A stretch of DNA of 8,455 nucleotides from Rhodocyclaceae bacterium (GCA_018262875.1 JADFDL010000062.1:1-8455); one strand, 5' to 3'; shown: positions 1-8,100, counted from the stretch's first letter. Program-made: numbers and translations. The notes: generated by a model not told the origin, from the sequence alone.

Positions 1-699
1 TTGCAGGCGCATGCGTAGAGCCCCTTCGCCTTCGGCGATGCGCAATCGATCGCGCAGATACTCGAAGGCCAGTTCGCGTGCGCTGGCGAAGACGATACCG
101 CGTCTGCATTCGGCCTGGCGCTGCGCCGGCGCATCATCCTTGCGCAGCACGCCGCAAGTGATGCCGAGGGCCTCGCAAGCAGGCGCCAGCCCCGCCGCCG
201 TGCGACATGCCCAATCCTCATCAGGCCCGATGACATGCACGGGCTGGCCGGCAAGGGCGGCAGTACAGGCCGCCAGCGCAATTGCCGCGCTCTGTGCGGT
301 CGTTGGCGGTGTTTCGGCCACACCACCGCTCAGCATCACCCAGGCGGCGGCGAAATCCGTGTCGTCGATTTTTCCCGATCCGGCGAGCCGCATGGCGCGT
401 TGCACCAGCGCAAAAGCCCGCGCAGCGCTACCCTCGTCCACGCCGGCACGCCGGATCACCCGCCGAAAGCCGCGTGCCGACTCTCCCAGTGCCTCCAGGT
501 CGAGCGTCTCGCAGACGGTGCGATGGCCGGAGACCAGGCCGAGCAGACGTTGGCGCCGGTCAAGCCGCGCCCGCAGGCGCCGCGCACCAAACAGCCACAG
601 CGCTTGTCCCCGCCGATTGACGGCGCTTTCACTTCTGGCCTCGCCGCGCTCGGGGTACAGCCCGCCCTGCGGCAAAACAATGGCGGACGGGTCAGACAT
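1..699 (-). CDS. SecA-like protein, N-terminal 233 residues (runs off the left edge), degenerate Walker A
   Basis: I assign this as a paralogue of the preprotein translocase ATPase SecA. From the ATG at 699 the frame is open for 233 codons to the window edge. Residues 125-219 align with the SecA DEAD-motor N-terminus. VAE at 127-129 matches the IAE before the P-loop, AALAGQPVHVI (147-157) matches NALTGKGVHVV, and AFEYLRDRL (211-219) matches the SecA GFDYLRDNM signature. The alignment from VAE to AAL is ungapped and puts T-T-A-Q-S (133-137) where SecA has GEGKT, so the nucleotide-binding lysine is missing. Walker B and all later domains lie outside the window. The ATG overlaps the end of the protease-adaptor gene by 8 nt with no strong ribosome binding site, which suggests coupled translation. 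It is probably not the housekeeping SecA; I infer a cluster-specific export role. Family assignment is firm; function is uncertain. Confidence 0.82.
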   Translation of the reverse strand, partial: MSDPSAIVLPQGGLYPERGEARSESAVNRRGQALWLFGARRLRARLDRRQRLLGLVSGHRTVCETLDLEALGESARGFRRVIRRAGVDEGSAARAFALVQRAMRLAGSGKIDDTDFAAAWVMLSGGVAETPPTTAQSAAIALAACTAALAGQPVHVIGPDEDWACRTAAGLAPACEALGITCGVLRKDDAPAQRQAECRRGIVFASARELAFEYLRDRLRIAEGEGALRMRLQ

Positions 700-2863
700 T
701 GAAGCGACTCAGGAATATGCGACGGATGCCACGGTACCACTGCAGCGCCAGCGGTTCGGGCCGATGATCGAAGCGGACGAACACGCGCTGGCCGATGCCG
801 GATACCGGCGTGCCGGCAGGCAGATCGAGATCGAAAAGAAAGACCTGCGCCAGCGAGCGCGCTTCGCCCTCCACCGCTTCCCCCGCCTGTGTCCTGCTGC
901 GCGGGTTGAGACCCAGCTTGCCGCCACCCTCGACGGAAAGCGCAATGCTGGGCAGTTGGTCGGTCGCCGCCGGAACCTCGCGCTGGATGCTTGCCGGCAC
1001 TAGGTCGCCGATACGGTCGGCAATGCGTACGGCAACGGATTTCGTGGCAACACGCACTAGGTCGACGTCATCCTGCTTCACTACCACCCTCACCGTGGCC
1101 GGCATCCCGGCCAGGACGTAGGCCACCGTTTCCCCGCGCTGGATGTAGCGGCCGGGCGCGCCGGAAATGTCCGGCATGATGAAGCGGCCATCGCCGGGAC
1201 TGCGCATGAGCAGCTCGCCGGCCCGCCTGCGGCTTTCGGCCAGGCGCTCCTCGATATGCCCGATCTCCTCGTTCACGATGTCGGCATGGAGGCGATTCGT
1301 CGAAAAATAGGCACGATTGCTCGCCTCCAACTCGAGCAGGCGGGCCTCGAGCACCTGCACCTGCGCGACGAGTTCGGGATCTTCGCACTCGATGAGGGGG
1401 TCGCCCCGGCGCACCAGTTGCTCCGCCTCGGTCAGTACGTGCCTGATGAAGCAGGCGTTGCCGCTGCGCACGCGCGACTGCTCCGGCGCCCACACCACGC
1501 CCTCGGCGCGCGTCCAGGATGGCGCGGGCAGGAATACGATAACGATCAGCGCGGTTGCGATAATACCGCCGGTGACAGCCAGCGCACGCTCGCGATGCAC
1601 ACCCAGTCGCGGCCCGAACAGAAACGCGACGCGACGCATGAGTGGCACCACGATCATGTTCGCCACAACCCACAATGCCAACAGGACGCCGACGAAGAAG
1701 TACTTCGAGGCGACGAGGAAAACGATTCCTACCGTAACCAGCACGCGGTAGAGGAATGATGCCATGGCATAGATGGCCAGCCATGCCGCCTCGGTCCCGG
1801 TCTGGGCCGGCGATTGCGCCTGCTCCACCCGGAACAGGTGTCGATTCACCAGATAGCCGAGGTAGGCACCAGCGCGCTGGCCTAGATTGGGCATCTCCAG
1901 GTAGTCGGCAAGGATGTAATAGGCGTCGAAGCGCAACAGCGGATTGAGGTTGAACACCAGTGTGGACAAGCCGCCTATGAGGACGATGTTGAACAGGATG
2001 GCACGCGTCAGGCCCGGCTCGACGTAGGCCCAGAGGATCATGGCCACGGCGGCACAAAAGGTTTCGGTAATGACGCCGGCCGCGCCCACCAGCATGCGGC
2101 CGCGCCGGCTGCGGAAACCGGAGGCCGCCGAGGCATCCACATAGGGCACCGGAACCATCACCAGCAGCATGAGGCCCATCTCGCGAACCTGCCCTCCGCC
2201 CGTCTTAACGGCGACAGCATGGCCCAATTCGTGCAAACCCTTGAGAAACGGAAACAGCAGCCAGATGAGGAGAAGGTTTTCCGTGGCGAAGACGCGGTCC
2301 GCCACATCCCGCGTCAGGGTCGACCAGTGCATGGCTGCCAGCACCAGCGCAGTCGACACTGTGCCCAGCCAGAGCAGTGCACCCGGCCAGCCGAGAAGTA
2401 GCCGCAGCCGCGGCAGCAGGCGTTCGACAAAACGATCGGGGTCCACCAAGGGAAACTTCAGCGCCAACGGATTGGCAAAGTACTGCTTCAGCCTCAGGCG
2501 CAACGAGCGGGCACGCCGCACTTGCGTTTCGACCAGGTCCGGCGTCACGTCGCCGAGCAGGACATCGGCCCGGTGCAGGGAGGCCAGCAGCTGGATCAGT
2601 TCATCCTGATCCGGCGCCTCCTCACCCAGGCGCGAACGTGCCATATCCCAGATTTCCTGCAGCGTACGTTCGCCATCCATCAGGCTGATGATCAGATTGG
2701 CGGTCGGCGTGAAGCGATGGAAGCGGCCGCTGGCCTGATCCTGCAGGACATACCAAACCTCGCCGCGGTACAGGTGTCGCTGGATGCGGGCATGGCTGCG
2801 CAGTCGCGGCCTCAGGTGGGCGACACGATACCAAGAGAGACTGCCGGCCTTCTCGGCACTCAC
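692..2863 (-). CDS. PqqD-like / M50 site-2 protease / HlyD-type adaptor fusion protein (723 aa)
   Basis: A three-part inner-membrane protein. Residues ~30-110 resemble a PqqD-like winged helix (WYVLQD, then F-T-P-T-A-N and an I-W-D-M-A helix), a fold that in PqqD and RiPP systems binds peptide substrates. Residues ~160-445 are a multi-pass M50 metalloprotease domain with the zinc motif HELGH at 211-215 and NLNPLLRFD at 305-313, whose aspartate should be the third metal ligand, so it looks catalytically intact. Residues ~450-723 are a periplasmic HlyD-like adaptor: half-lipoyl segment, coiled-coil hairpin (~496-552), second half-lipoyl and beta-barrel. I choose the GTG at 2863 over an ATG at 2923. 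The GTG forms a GTGA overlap with the upstream stop and has GGAG 9 nt before it, whereas the longer form would overlap the upstream gene by 64 nt. Inferred role: handling or processing the giant repeat protein during export. Domains are confident; substrate is inferred. Confidence 0.9.
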   Translation of the reverse strand: MSAEKAGSLSWYRVAHLRPRLRSHARIQRHLYRGEVWYVLQDQASGRFHRFTPTANLIISLMDGERTLQEIWDMARSRLGEEAPDQDELIQLLASLHRADVLLGDVTPDLVETQVRRARSLRLRLKQYFANPLALKFPLVDPDRFVERLLPRLRLLLGWPGALLWLGTVSTALVLAAMHWSTLTRDVADRVFATENLLLIWLLFPFLKGLHELGHAVAVKTGGGQVREMGLMLLVMVPVPYVDASAASGFRSRRGRMLVGAAGVITETFCAAVAMILWAYVEPGLTRAILFNIVLIGGLSTLVFNLNPLLRFDAYYILADYLEMPNLGQRAGAYLGYLVNRHLFRVEQAQSPAQTGTEAAWLAIYAMASFLYRVLVTVGIVFLVASKYFFVGVLLALWVVANMIVVPLMRRVAFLFGPRLGVHRERALAVTGGIIATALIVIVFLPAPSWTRAEGVVWAPEQSRVRSGNACFIRHVLTEAEQLVRRGDPLIECEDPELVAQVQVLEARLLELEASNRAYFSTNRLHADIVNEEIGHIEERLAESRRRAGELLMRSPGDGRFIMPDISGAPGRYIQRGETVAYVLAGMPATVRVVVKQDDVDLVRVATKSVAVRIADRIGDLVPASIQREVPAATDQLPSIALSVEGGGKLGLNPRSRTQAGEAVEGEARSLAQVFLFDLDLPAGTPVSGIGQRVFVRFDHRPEPLALQWYRGIRRIFLSRFNV

Positions 2864-4743
2864 GGTAGCCAACTCCAGACAGCCAGACGCAGCCAGTTGA
2901 CCATGCGGTGCGTCCATATCCAAATCAGGCGGCGCTCGCCTGCGCTGATTTTCGCCACCCCCTCCATACCCGGGCGCAGCCTGTCGCTGTTGTGCTCCAG
3001 CACAGCCTCGACGCGAAAGGTGTTCGCCCCATCCCGCACGCCAGTCACGGGCGTCACCACGCTTACGACAAACGGCAGGCTGTCGTCAGCGATGGAGGAC
3101 AGCACCAGCGTCCCCTTTTGTCCGGCGCGGATGTCCGTCACCTCGCCTTCGTCGACATGGATGATGACGCGGTATCCGTCGAGCGGCGTGATCTCGAAAA
3201 GCACCTGCCCCTTGCGCACCGAGCCGCCAATCAGTTGAGACAGGTCGCCGCTCGCCACCAAACCGTCAAAAGGTGCGGCCAGGACGGAGCGGGCGAGCTG
3301 CTCGTCGGCCAGCACCAGTTGGGCCTCGGCCTGCTGGATTTGCGCCTGGAAGACCAGGGCCTGGCCGCGGTCATGCTTGGCCATGGCCTCCTGGAACTGC
3401 CTGGAGAATTGGGCGTGCTGGCTGGCCCAGCGCAGGCGTTCAAGACGCAGATCACGGTCGTCGAGCGTCGCGAGCGGACTGCCCGTCTTGACGACATCGC
3501 CGGCGCGTGCCATTGCGCTCCCGACATAACCATCGAAGGGCGCCGCCAGCACGCGACGAACCTGGCCCTCGACGGCGGCATTGCCGCTGACGCGGTATTC
3601 GCCGGTGGCGAAGGTGAAGAAAAGCACAAGCAGCATGACGATTCCGGCAGACAGCTTGCGGCCGAAATAGCGTGGCCCGAGAAAATCTTCCGCCTGCTTG
3701 CGCCAGGCCGCACGCAGGCGACGGCGCAGCGGAATCTCGTTGGCGGCCTTGAGTTCGAGGATGCGCGCGACAAAGGCGACCAGCGCCTCACACAACTCGG
3801 CTTCCTCCGCCTCGAAACCTTGCTCAATCGCTCTTTCGAAACAGACGGCGCCGCGGAACTCATCGCCGCCGAAAAAGGGAATCGTCAGAATCGCACCGCT
3901 GGCATGTTCGCGCGAAAGGGCTGCATGGTCCCGCAAGGCCAGGGTTTCGGCGTCAGAGGTTGCGGGATGGCTTAGCGTGGCACGCTGGTCGATGGCTTCG
4001 TCCGCCGCCGCTTCGATGGCCCGCACCAGGCTCATCTTGCCGCCGAACTCGGCCGTATGCGACATCGCCATCAGTTCGGCATGTCCCTTGCGCACCAATG
4101 CGAGGCTGACACGGTCGCAGGATAGACGAGCCGCCAGTTCGGTCATGAGGGCTGCCGACGCCGCATTCGCCGTACCTTCCTGCTCCAGCACCATTGCGGC
4201 AGCATCCAGGACAACGGCCAGCCGCTTGCTGAGAGACCGGCTGCGCCGCGACTCGCCGCGCCAGAGCAGGGCTTCAAGGGCCGCTGCGCCCCACTGCAAT
4301 TGGCTCAAGGCAGCCTCCTGTCCGGCTTCCGATGCGACAGAAAGTTCCACGGCGGCAACCCCGCCCAAATGATCGCCGAGTCTGATCGGCAAGGCGATGC
4401 TGCATGAAGCAACGGGGGAAGAAGCCGGAGGTGAAACGATCAGCGGACGCTTTTCGGAAAGTGCGCGATCCGCCGCCTCTGCCAAAAGGCGGCCGGGCGA
4501 TGCGCCCTCGGGCCACACCGCCGCCGGGGAAAACTGTCCGCCCCCCGTTTCAGGCGCGCAATCCAGCACCACCACCCCGGCTTTCGCGCCATCGAGCATG
4601 GCGCATTGGAGGGCGAGCCAGGCGCCACAACCTGTTTCGGCGGAATCCGCCTGGGCGAATTCCCGCCACGCTCCGGCTAGCGCTTCCTGGCGTTTTTCCG
4701 GGGCCTGTTTCAGTAGCTGTGTCTGAGCGGCATCCTTCAGCAC
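2860..4743 (-). CDS. GAF-GAF-TM-HlyD periplasmic adaptor protein (627 aa)
   Basis: A membrane fusion (HlyD-type) protein with an unusually large cytoplasmic N-terminus. Residues ~38-158 and ~170-335 each look like a GAF domain; the second has the typical R-L-S-C-D-R-V-S-L-A-L-V strand and the I-L-T-I-P-F-F-G-G-D core. After a basic stretch (340-363) comes one hydrophobic helix (~364-380), then the periplasmic part: half-lipoyl segment (~395-430, A-P-F-D-G-Y-V), a short helical hairpin (~430-485), second half-lipoyl (A-P-F-D-G-L-V at 489-496) and beta-barrel (~520-600, ending R-P-G-M-E-G-V-A-K-I). The last 23 residues are tryptophan-rich. The only usable upstream start is the GTG at 4743, because an in-frame stop lies 12 nt before it. 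It is 1 nt after the DUF3467 stop and has no clear ribosome binding site, so reinitiation is likely. Inferred role: periplasmic conduit whose assembly or activity may respond to a cytoplasmic ligand. Confidence 0.88.
   Translation of the reverse strand: MLKDAAQTQLLKQAPEKRQEALAGAWREFAQADSAETGCGAWLALQCAMLDGAKAGVVVLDCAPETGGGQFSPAAVWPEGASPGRLLAEAADRALSEKRPLIVSPPASSPVASCSIALPIRLGDHLGGVAAVELSVASEAGQEAALSQLQWGAAALEALLWRGESRRSRSLSKRLAVVLDAAAMVLEQEGTANAASAALMTELAARLSCDRVSLALVRKGHAELMAMSHTAEFGGKMSLVRAIEAAADEAIDQRATLSHPATSDAETLALRDHAALSREHASGAILTIPFFGGDEFRGAVCFERAIEQGFEAEEAELCEALVAFVARILELKAANEIPLRRRLRAAWRKQAEDFLGPRYFGRKLSAGIVMLLVLFFTFATGEYRVSGNAAVEGQVRRVLAAPFDGYVGSAMARAGDVVKTGSPLATLDDRDLRLERLRWASQHAQFSRQFQEAMAKHDRGQALVFQAQIQQAEAQLVLADEQLARSVLAAPFDGLVASGDLSQLIGGSVRKGQVLFEITPLDGYRVIIHVDEGEVTDIRAGQKGTLVLSSIADDSLPFVVSVVTPVTGVRDGANTFRVEAVLEHNSDRLRPGMEGVAKISAGERRLIWIWTHRMVNWLRLAVWSWLP
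2873..2876 (-). promoter_or_regulatory. Ribosome binding site for the PqqD-M50-HlyD gene
   Basis: GGAG on the minus strand lies 9 nt before the GTG at 2863, inside the end of the upstream adaptor gene. With the GTGA stop/start overlap it decides the start and indicates coupled translation. Confidence 0.6.
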
Positions 4744-4744
4744 G

Positions 4745-5050
4745 TTACAGTTTCAGTTCGCCGAACTTGGCTTCGTATTCCTTCAGGCCTTTTTCGAGCA
4801 TGAGGCACAATCGCTTCGCCGCATAAGGATTGAGCACGACACGATCGCTCAACATCACGCGTACCTCCTGCTGATCAGCACGCCAAGCCTGGTGCGCGCC
4901 GAAAAGCAGTGTGATCTCCTCGCGGGTGCCGAGTACATTGCACACATTGGCGTAGGAGGTGTTCATCTTCGAGTCGTCCCACACGATCTTGGGCGCTGTC
5001 GCCGCCGTGCCGCCGATGATGCCTTCCTCAGTGCTTGATGCCTTGGCCAT
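4745..5050 (-). CDS. DUF3467 family protein (101 aa)
   Basis: A small soluble protein matching the DUF3467 family pattern. An N-terminal strand (K-I-V-W-D-D, 21-26) leads to Y-A-N-V-C-N-V (33-39) and a strand with E-I-T-L-L-F-G (45-51). Then come V-R-V-M-L-S-D-R-V-V-L-N-P (63-75) and the family's A-A-K-R-L-C-L-M-L-E helix (77-86), ending E-Y-E-A-K-F-G-E-L. I start it at the ATG at 5050, which has a strong GGGGGAGAA just upstream. A longer frame back to 5167 would overlap the RTX gene and adds residues unlike the family. No signal peptide or membrane helix is visible, so it should be cytoplasmic. The family has no established biochemical function that I know of. Its place between the exported protein and the export genes suggests a chaperone-like or regulatory role, an inference only. 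Confidence 0.85.
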   Translation of the reverse strand: MAKASSTEEGIIGGTAATAPKIVWDDSKMNTSYANVCNVLGTREEITLLFGAHQAWRADQQEVRVMLSDRVVLNPYAAKRLCLMLEKGLKEYEAKFGELKL

Positions 5051-5052
5051 GC

Positions 5053-5061
5053 TTCTCCCCC
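5053..5061 (-). promoter_or_regulatory. Strong ribosome binding site for the DUF3467 gene
   Basis: GGGGGAGAA on the minus strand ends 2 nt before the ATG at 5050, with the GGAG core 4 nt away. It is the best Shine-Dalgarno sequence in the window and supports the short 101-residue form. Confidence 0.65.
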
Positions 5062-5068
5062 AGAAAAT

Positions 5069-5110
5069 GTAATCGACTCCCGTAACCCGGGCGTCGTCGG
5101 CGTAGATTAC
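5069..5110 (-). terminator. Possible weak hairpin between the RTX gene and the export genes
   Basis: The 56-nt gap after the RTX stop holds nested inverted repeats. Outer arms are GTAATC at 5069-5074 and GATTAC at 5105-5110; an inner 4-bp stem (CCCG/CGGG) with a 5-nt loop lies at 5079-5091. On the minus strand the outer stem is followed by ATTTTCT. This could attenuate transcription between the structural gene and the downstream genes. The stems are short and separated by unpaired bases, and the right outer arm overlaps the RTX stop, so it may be chance. Confidence 0.22.
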
Positions 5111-8100
5111 GCTGCGCTGCGGTTCCAGTCGATACGCGACATGCTGCCAGAGCGGATCTCGGTGCAACCACTGTCTTCATCCGACACGAGCCAGTCGAGC
5201 GGCACTGCAGCCTGCCCCGGCCCCCGCTCTGAAGCCAATGTGGAGACCAGCTGCGCCCGCCCCGCCTGCGTGCCAGCCGACGCCTCCTGCCAGCGGCCAC
5301 CGATCGGATCGAATACTCGCGTGCGCAATCCTGGCACTCCGGCCAGAGCGGCAAACGCCAGAGAAGCCGCTCCGCCATCGTTGTTTTCAGAAGGCACGTC
5401 CTCAGGTGCCAACGGCAGCGATCCGGTCGGTGAAAGAACGGCCAGCGTATCAATGCCGGACTCAGCCGCGATCTCTTCAGCGCCTTCACCTTCCCCCTCT
5501 TCGCCGGTTTCATCCAGGATGACTTCGTCACTGCTGCTGCCTGAACCGATGTCCGGGTGCGCCAGGATCAGATCGACCAGAAGATTGCGAAGCGCAGAAG
5601 GCACCGCGGCAAGGGGCTCGCCACGGCCGAAGATCAGGCTGATGCCGCCCGGCGACAACGCAAGCTGCGGGGTTACCAGTTCGCCATAATCACCGATATC
5701 GCCTTGCTGGGGCAGGGACGCCAGAATTTCCGGCACGTCCGGCAAGGGCAACCCGCCCGCGTCGTCATCACCACTGGCATACAGGTCGAACAGCGTCTGC
5801 ATGACGAAATCCATCTGACCGAGGATCTCGATGCTGGCAACCAGGCCGCCAGAAAAGAGGATGCGCGCGTTGTCGCCGAACAGCAGATCCTCGGCCAGGT
5901 TGCCGTCCATGGTGTCGGAGCCGAAGCCGCCAAGGATAACGTCATTGCCGGTGCTGCCGAGCAATGTATCCGCGCCGCCGATGCCGGAGTCGCCTTCGAT
6001 CATCGCCAGGTCGCCTCCGGCATAATTGACGAAGCCCCCGTCTCCCATCAGGATATCGTTGCCGGTGCCGCCCTGCAGCGTATCGGCGCCGCCACCGCCG
6101 AGCGCAACGTCGTTGCCGGCACCGGTGTCGATGCTGTCGCTGCCGCCAACGGAGGACCCTTCGTTTCGGGCAAGCGACAGGTTGCCGGCAGCATCGAATT
6201 CAACGAAGCCGTTGTCGCCGAGAACGACATCGCCCCCCACCCCGGTGACAATACTGTCGTTGCCGACGCCGCCCAGCACGACATTCCGGCCGTTCCCGGC
6301 GTCAATGACGTCGTCGCCGCCGGTAGCCGCGCTCACATCGATGGTTTGTGCCTGGGACAGAAGGCCCGCCACATAGGCAAGATTCCCGTTGTCCCCGAGT
6401 ATCACGTCGTCTCCATCGCCGGCCGACAAGGCATCGCCGCCGAAACCGCCGAGGATGATGTTGTCGCCCTCCCCGGCATCGATGCTGTCGTTCCCGCCAA
6501 GGCTGATTTGTGTCGTCGTCACTGCGGTGATGACGCCGGCGGCATCGTAGTTCGCCTCGCCGTTGTCGCCGATGACCAGGTCATTTCCCGCCCCGGCGCT
6601 GATCGTATCGCCGCCCAAACCGCCCAGGATCAGGTTGTCGCCATCGCCCGCAGCGATGGAGTCAATGCCGCCCGTTGTTGCGCTCGTGTCGCTGGAGCAG
6701 AACTGCGCAACGATGCCTGCCGTGTAGGCGCTGAAGCCGTTGTCGCCAATCAGCTTGTCGTTGCCGGCACCTGCGATCAGCGTATCGGCACCGAAACCGC
6801 CGAGGATGATGTTGTCGCCCTCCCCGGCATCGATGCTGTCGTCGCCGCCCGTGCCGGAATCCTGCGACTGCGCCTGGTTGATGACGCCGGCTGGGGTGTA
6901 ATCAACACTGCCGTTGTCGCCAAGTGCGGTGTCGCTGCCGCCGAGCGCAGTAATGGTGTCATCTCCTGCGCCGCCGATGACAAAGTTGTTCCCGCCACCG
7001 GCAACGATAGTGTCACTACCGCCCACCGAGCCGAGACTGGCAAAGCGTGTGAGCACTCCGTTATCGAAGCTGACCAGCCCGTCGTCACCGATCAGGATGT
7101 CGTCGGAGACATTGCCATAGAGGAAATCCCCGGCTGCGCCGCCGAACAGGATCGCCTTGCCGGTGCCGCTGGACAGCGTGTCGGAACCGCCCAGTCCGGG
7201 ATTCAGGCTGGAGGCTCCCGTCAGGGTCAGGAAGCGCTTGTCCGCTCCGGCATAGACCTCCTCGCCGCTGTCGCCGAAGAGCAGCACAGTGACGTTCATC
7301 CCGCTCACTGCCGAGGTATCGAGGGTGTCTGCCCCTCCATCACCGTGAATGGCCAGGAGGCGATCTGCGCCGCCGATGAGGTCGGCCACGGTTACGGCAT
7401 CATCGCCATCGTTCGCATACAGCGTGGTGACGTCGTCAAGGCGGGTGCTGTCGATCTGGATGGTATCGGAGCCGCGTCCTGCCCAGACGTTGATTCCGCC
7501 GGTAAAACGGCCTCCGGTGGCAGCGAAATTGATCGCCGCCGGCGCCAGTCCGGTCAGCGCGCTGTCGGTGAGCACGGCGACATCGGCATCCGTATCGCCC
7601 AGGTCGCTGACGCTGAGCGTATTGCCGCCGGCCCCCGCATCGATGTCGAGCAGGCCGAGCACGTTGTCGAGCGTGCCCGCCAGCGAGGCACCGTCCGACG
7701 AGACGTCAAAGACATCGTCGCCGCCATTTCCCCAAATGTGCGTCGCCGCGCTCGTGCCCTGCACTTCCACCAAGTCGTCGTAGTCGCCCAGACGAATGTT
7801 CAGCGTATCGATGGTATAGCTGGTCACACCCAGCCCCATGCCCAACCCGCTCAGTGTCGAGCCGGTCAGCACGGCCTGGCTGCCTGAGCTGACAGCCGTG
7901 TCGTCGATATTCAGCGTGTCGCTACCTGCATCCCCGCTGAAGCTGAGTGCGCCGGCAACGCCGGCCATCATCCCGCCTGTCAACACTGGAGCCAGGCTTC
8001 CCGCCGTCACCGTGTCATCCCCGGCACCGCCGTTGATCGTCAGGTTACCCTCCATCGCGGTCACATCGACATGGTCGTTGCCGTTGCCCAGGTTGAGGGT

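Larger units (their letters stand above)
5881..7095 (-). repeat. Seven tandem RTX units of 56-59 residues
   Basis: Each unit starts with (L/I/V)-G-D-(N/D)-G, then a 16-20 residue linker with an aromatic residue and a glycine (for example F-V-E-F-D-A-A-G). About four RTX nonapeptides follow (x-G-G-x-D-S-I-D, A-G-E-G-D-N-I-I-L, G-G-F-G-A-D-T-L-I, A-G-A-G-N-D-K-L-I). Unit lengths counted in order are 57, 57, 59, 58, 59, 58 and 56 residues, about 174 bp each. An eighth unit start (F-G-D-N-A-R) follows at 5880 but decays into the C-terminal tail. Confidence 0.85.

Noticed and set aside
11..1003. A 330-codon plus-strand frame at the left edge
   Set aside because: It is Arg/Ser/Ala/Pro-rich with no domain. 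It lies opposite the SecA-like and M50-HlyD genes, both of which have family motifs in their own frames.
2864..2923. A 20-residue longer N-terminus for the PqqD-M50-HlyD protein from the ATG at 2923
   Set aside because: It would overlap the upstream gene by 64 nt, whereas the GTG at 2863 has a GGAG site at 9 nt and a typical GTGA stop/start overlap.
2908..3975. A 355-codon plus-strand frame opposite the GAF-HlyD gene
   Set aside because: It has no family resemblance and overlaps a minus-strand gene with clear domains; it is a high-GC shadow.
5051..5167. A longer DUF3467 protein starting at 5167
   Set aside because: It would run into the end of the RTX gene, and the added residues do not look like the family. 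The strong ribosome binding site belongs to the ATG at 5050.
5881..7095. CRISPR-like array of regularly spaced repeats
   Set aside because: The regular spacing comes from protein-level RTX units in an open frame. The repeats are degenerate at DNA level and the spacers are coding and related to each other.
5557..7887. A 776-codon open frame on the plus strand opposite the RTX repeats
   Set aside because: It is antisense to a clear RTX coding frame. Codons for Gly, Asp, Asn and Ala rarely give stops on the opposite strand, and the predicted protein simply echoes the repeat period with no recognisable domain.
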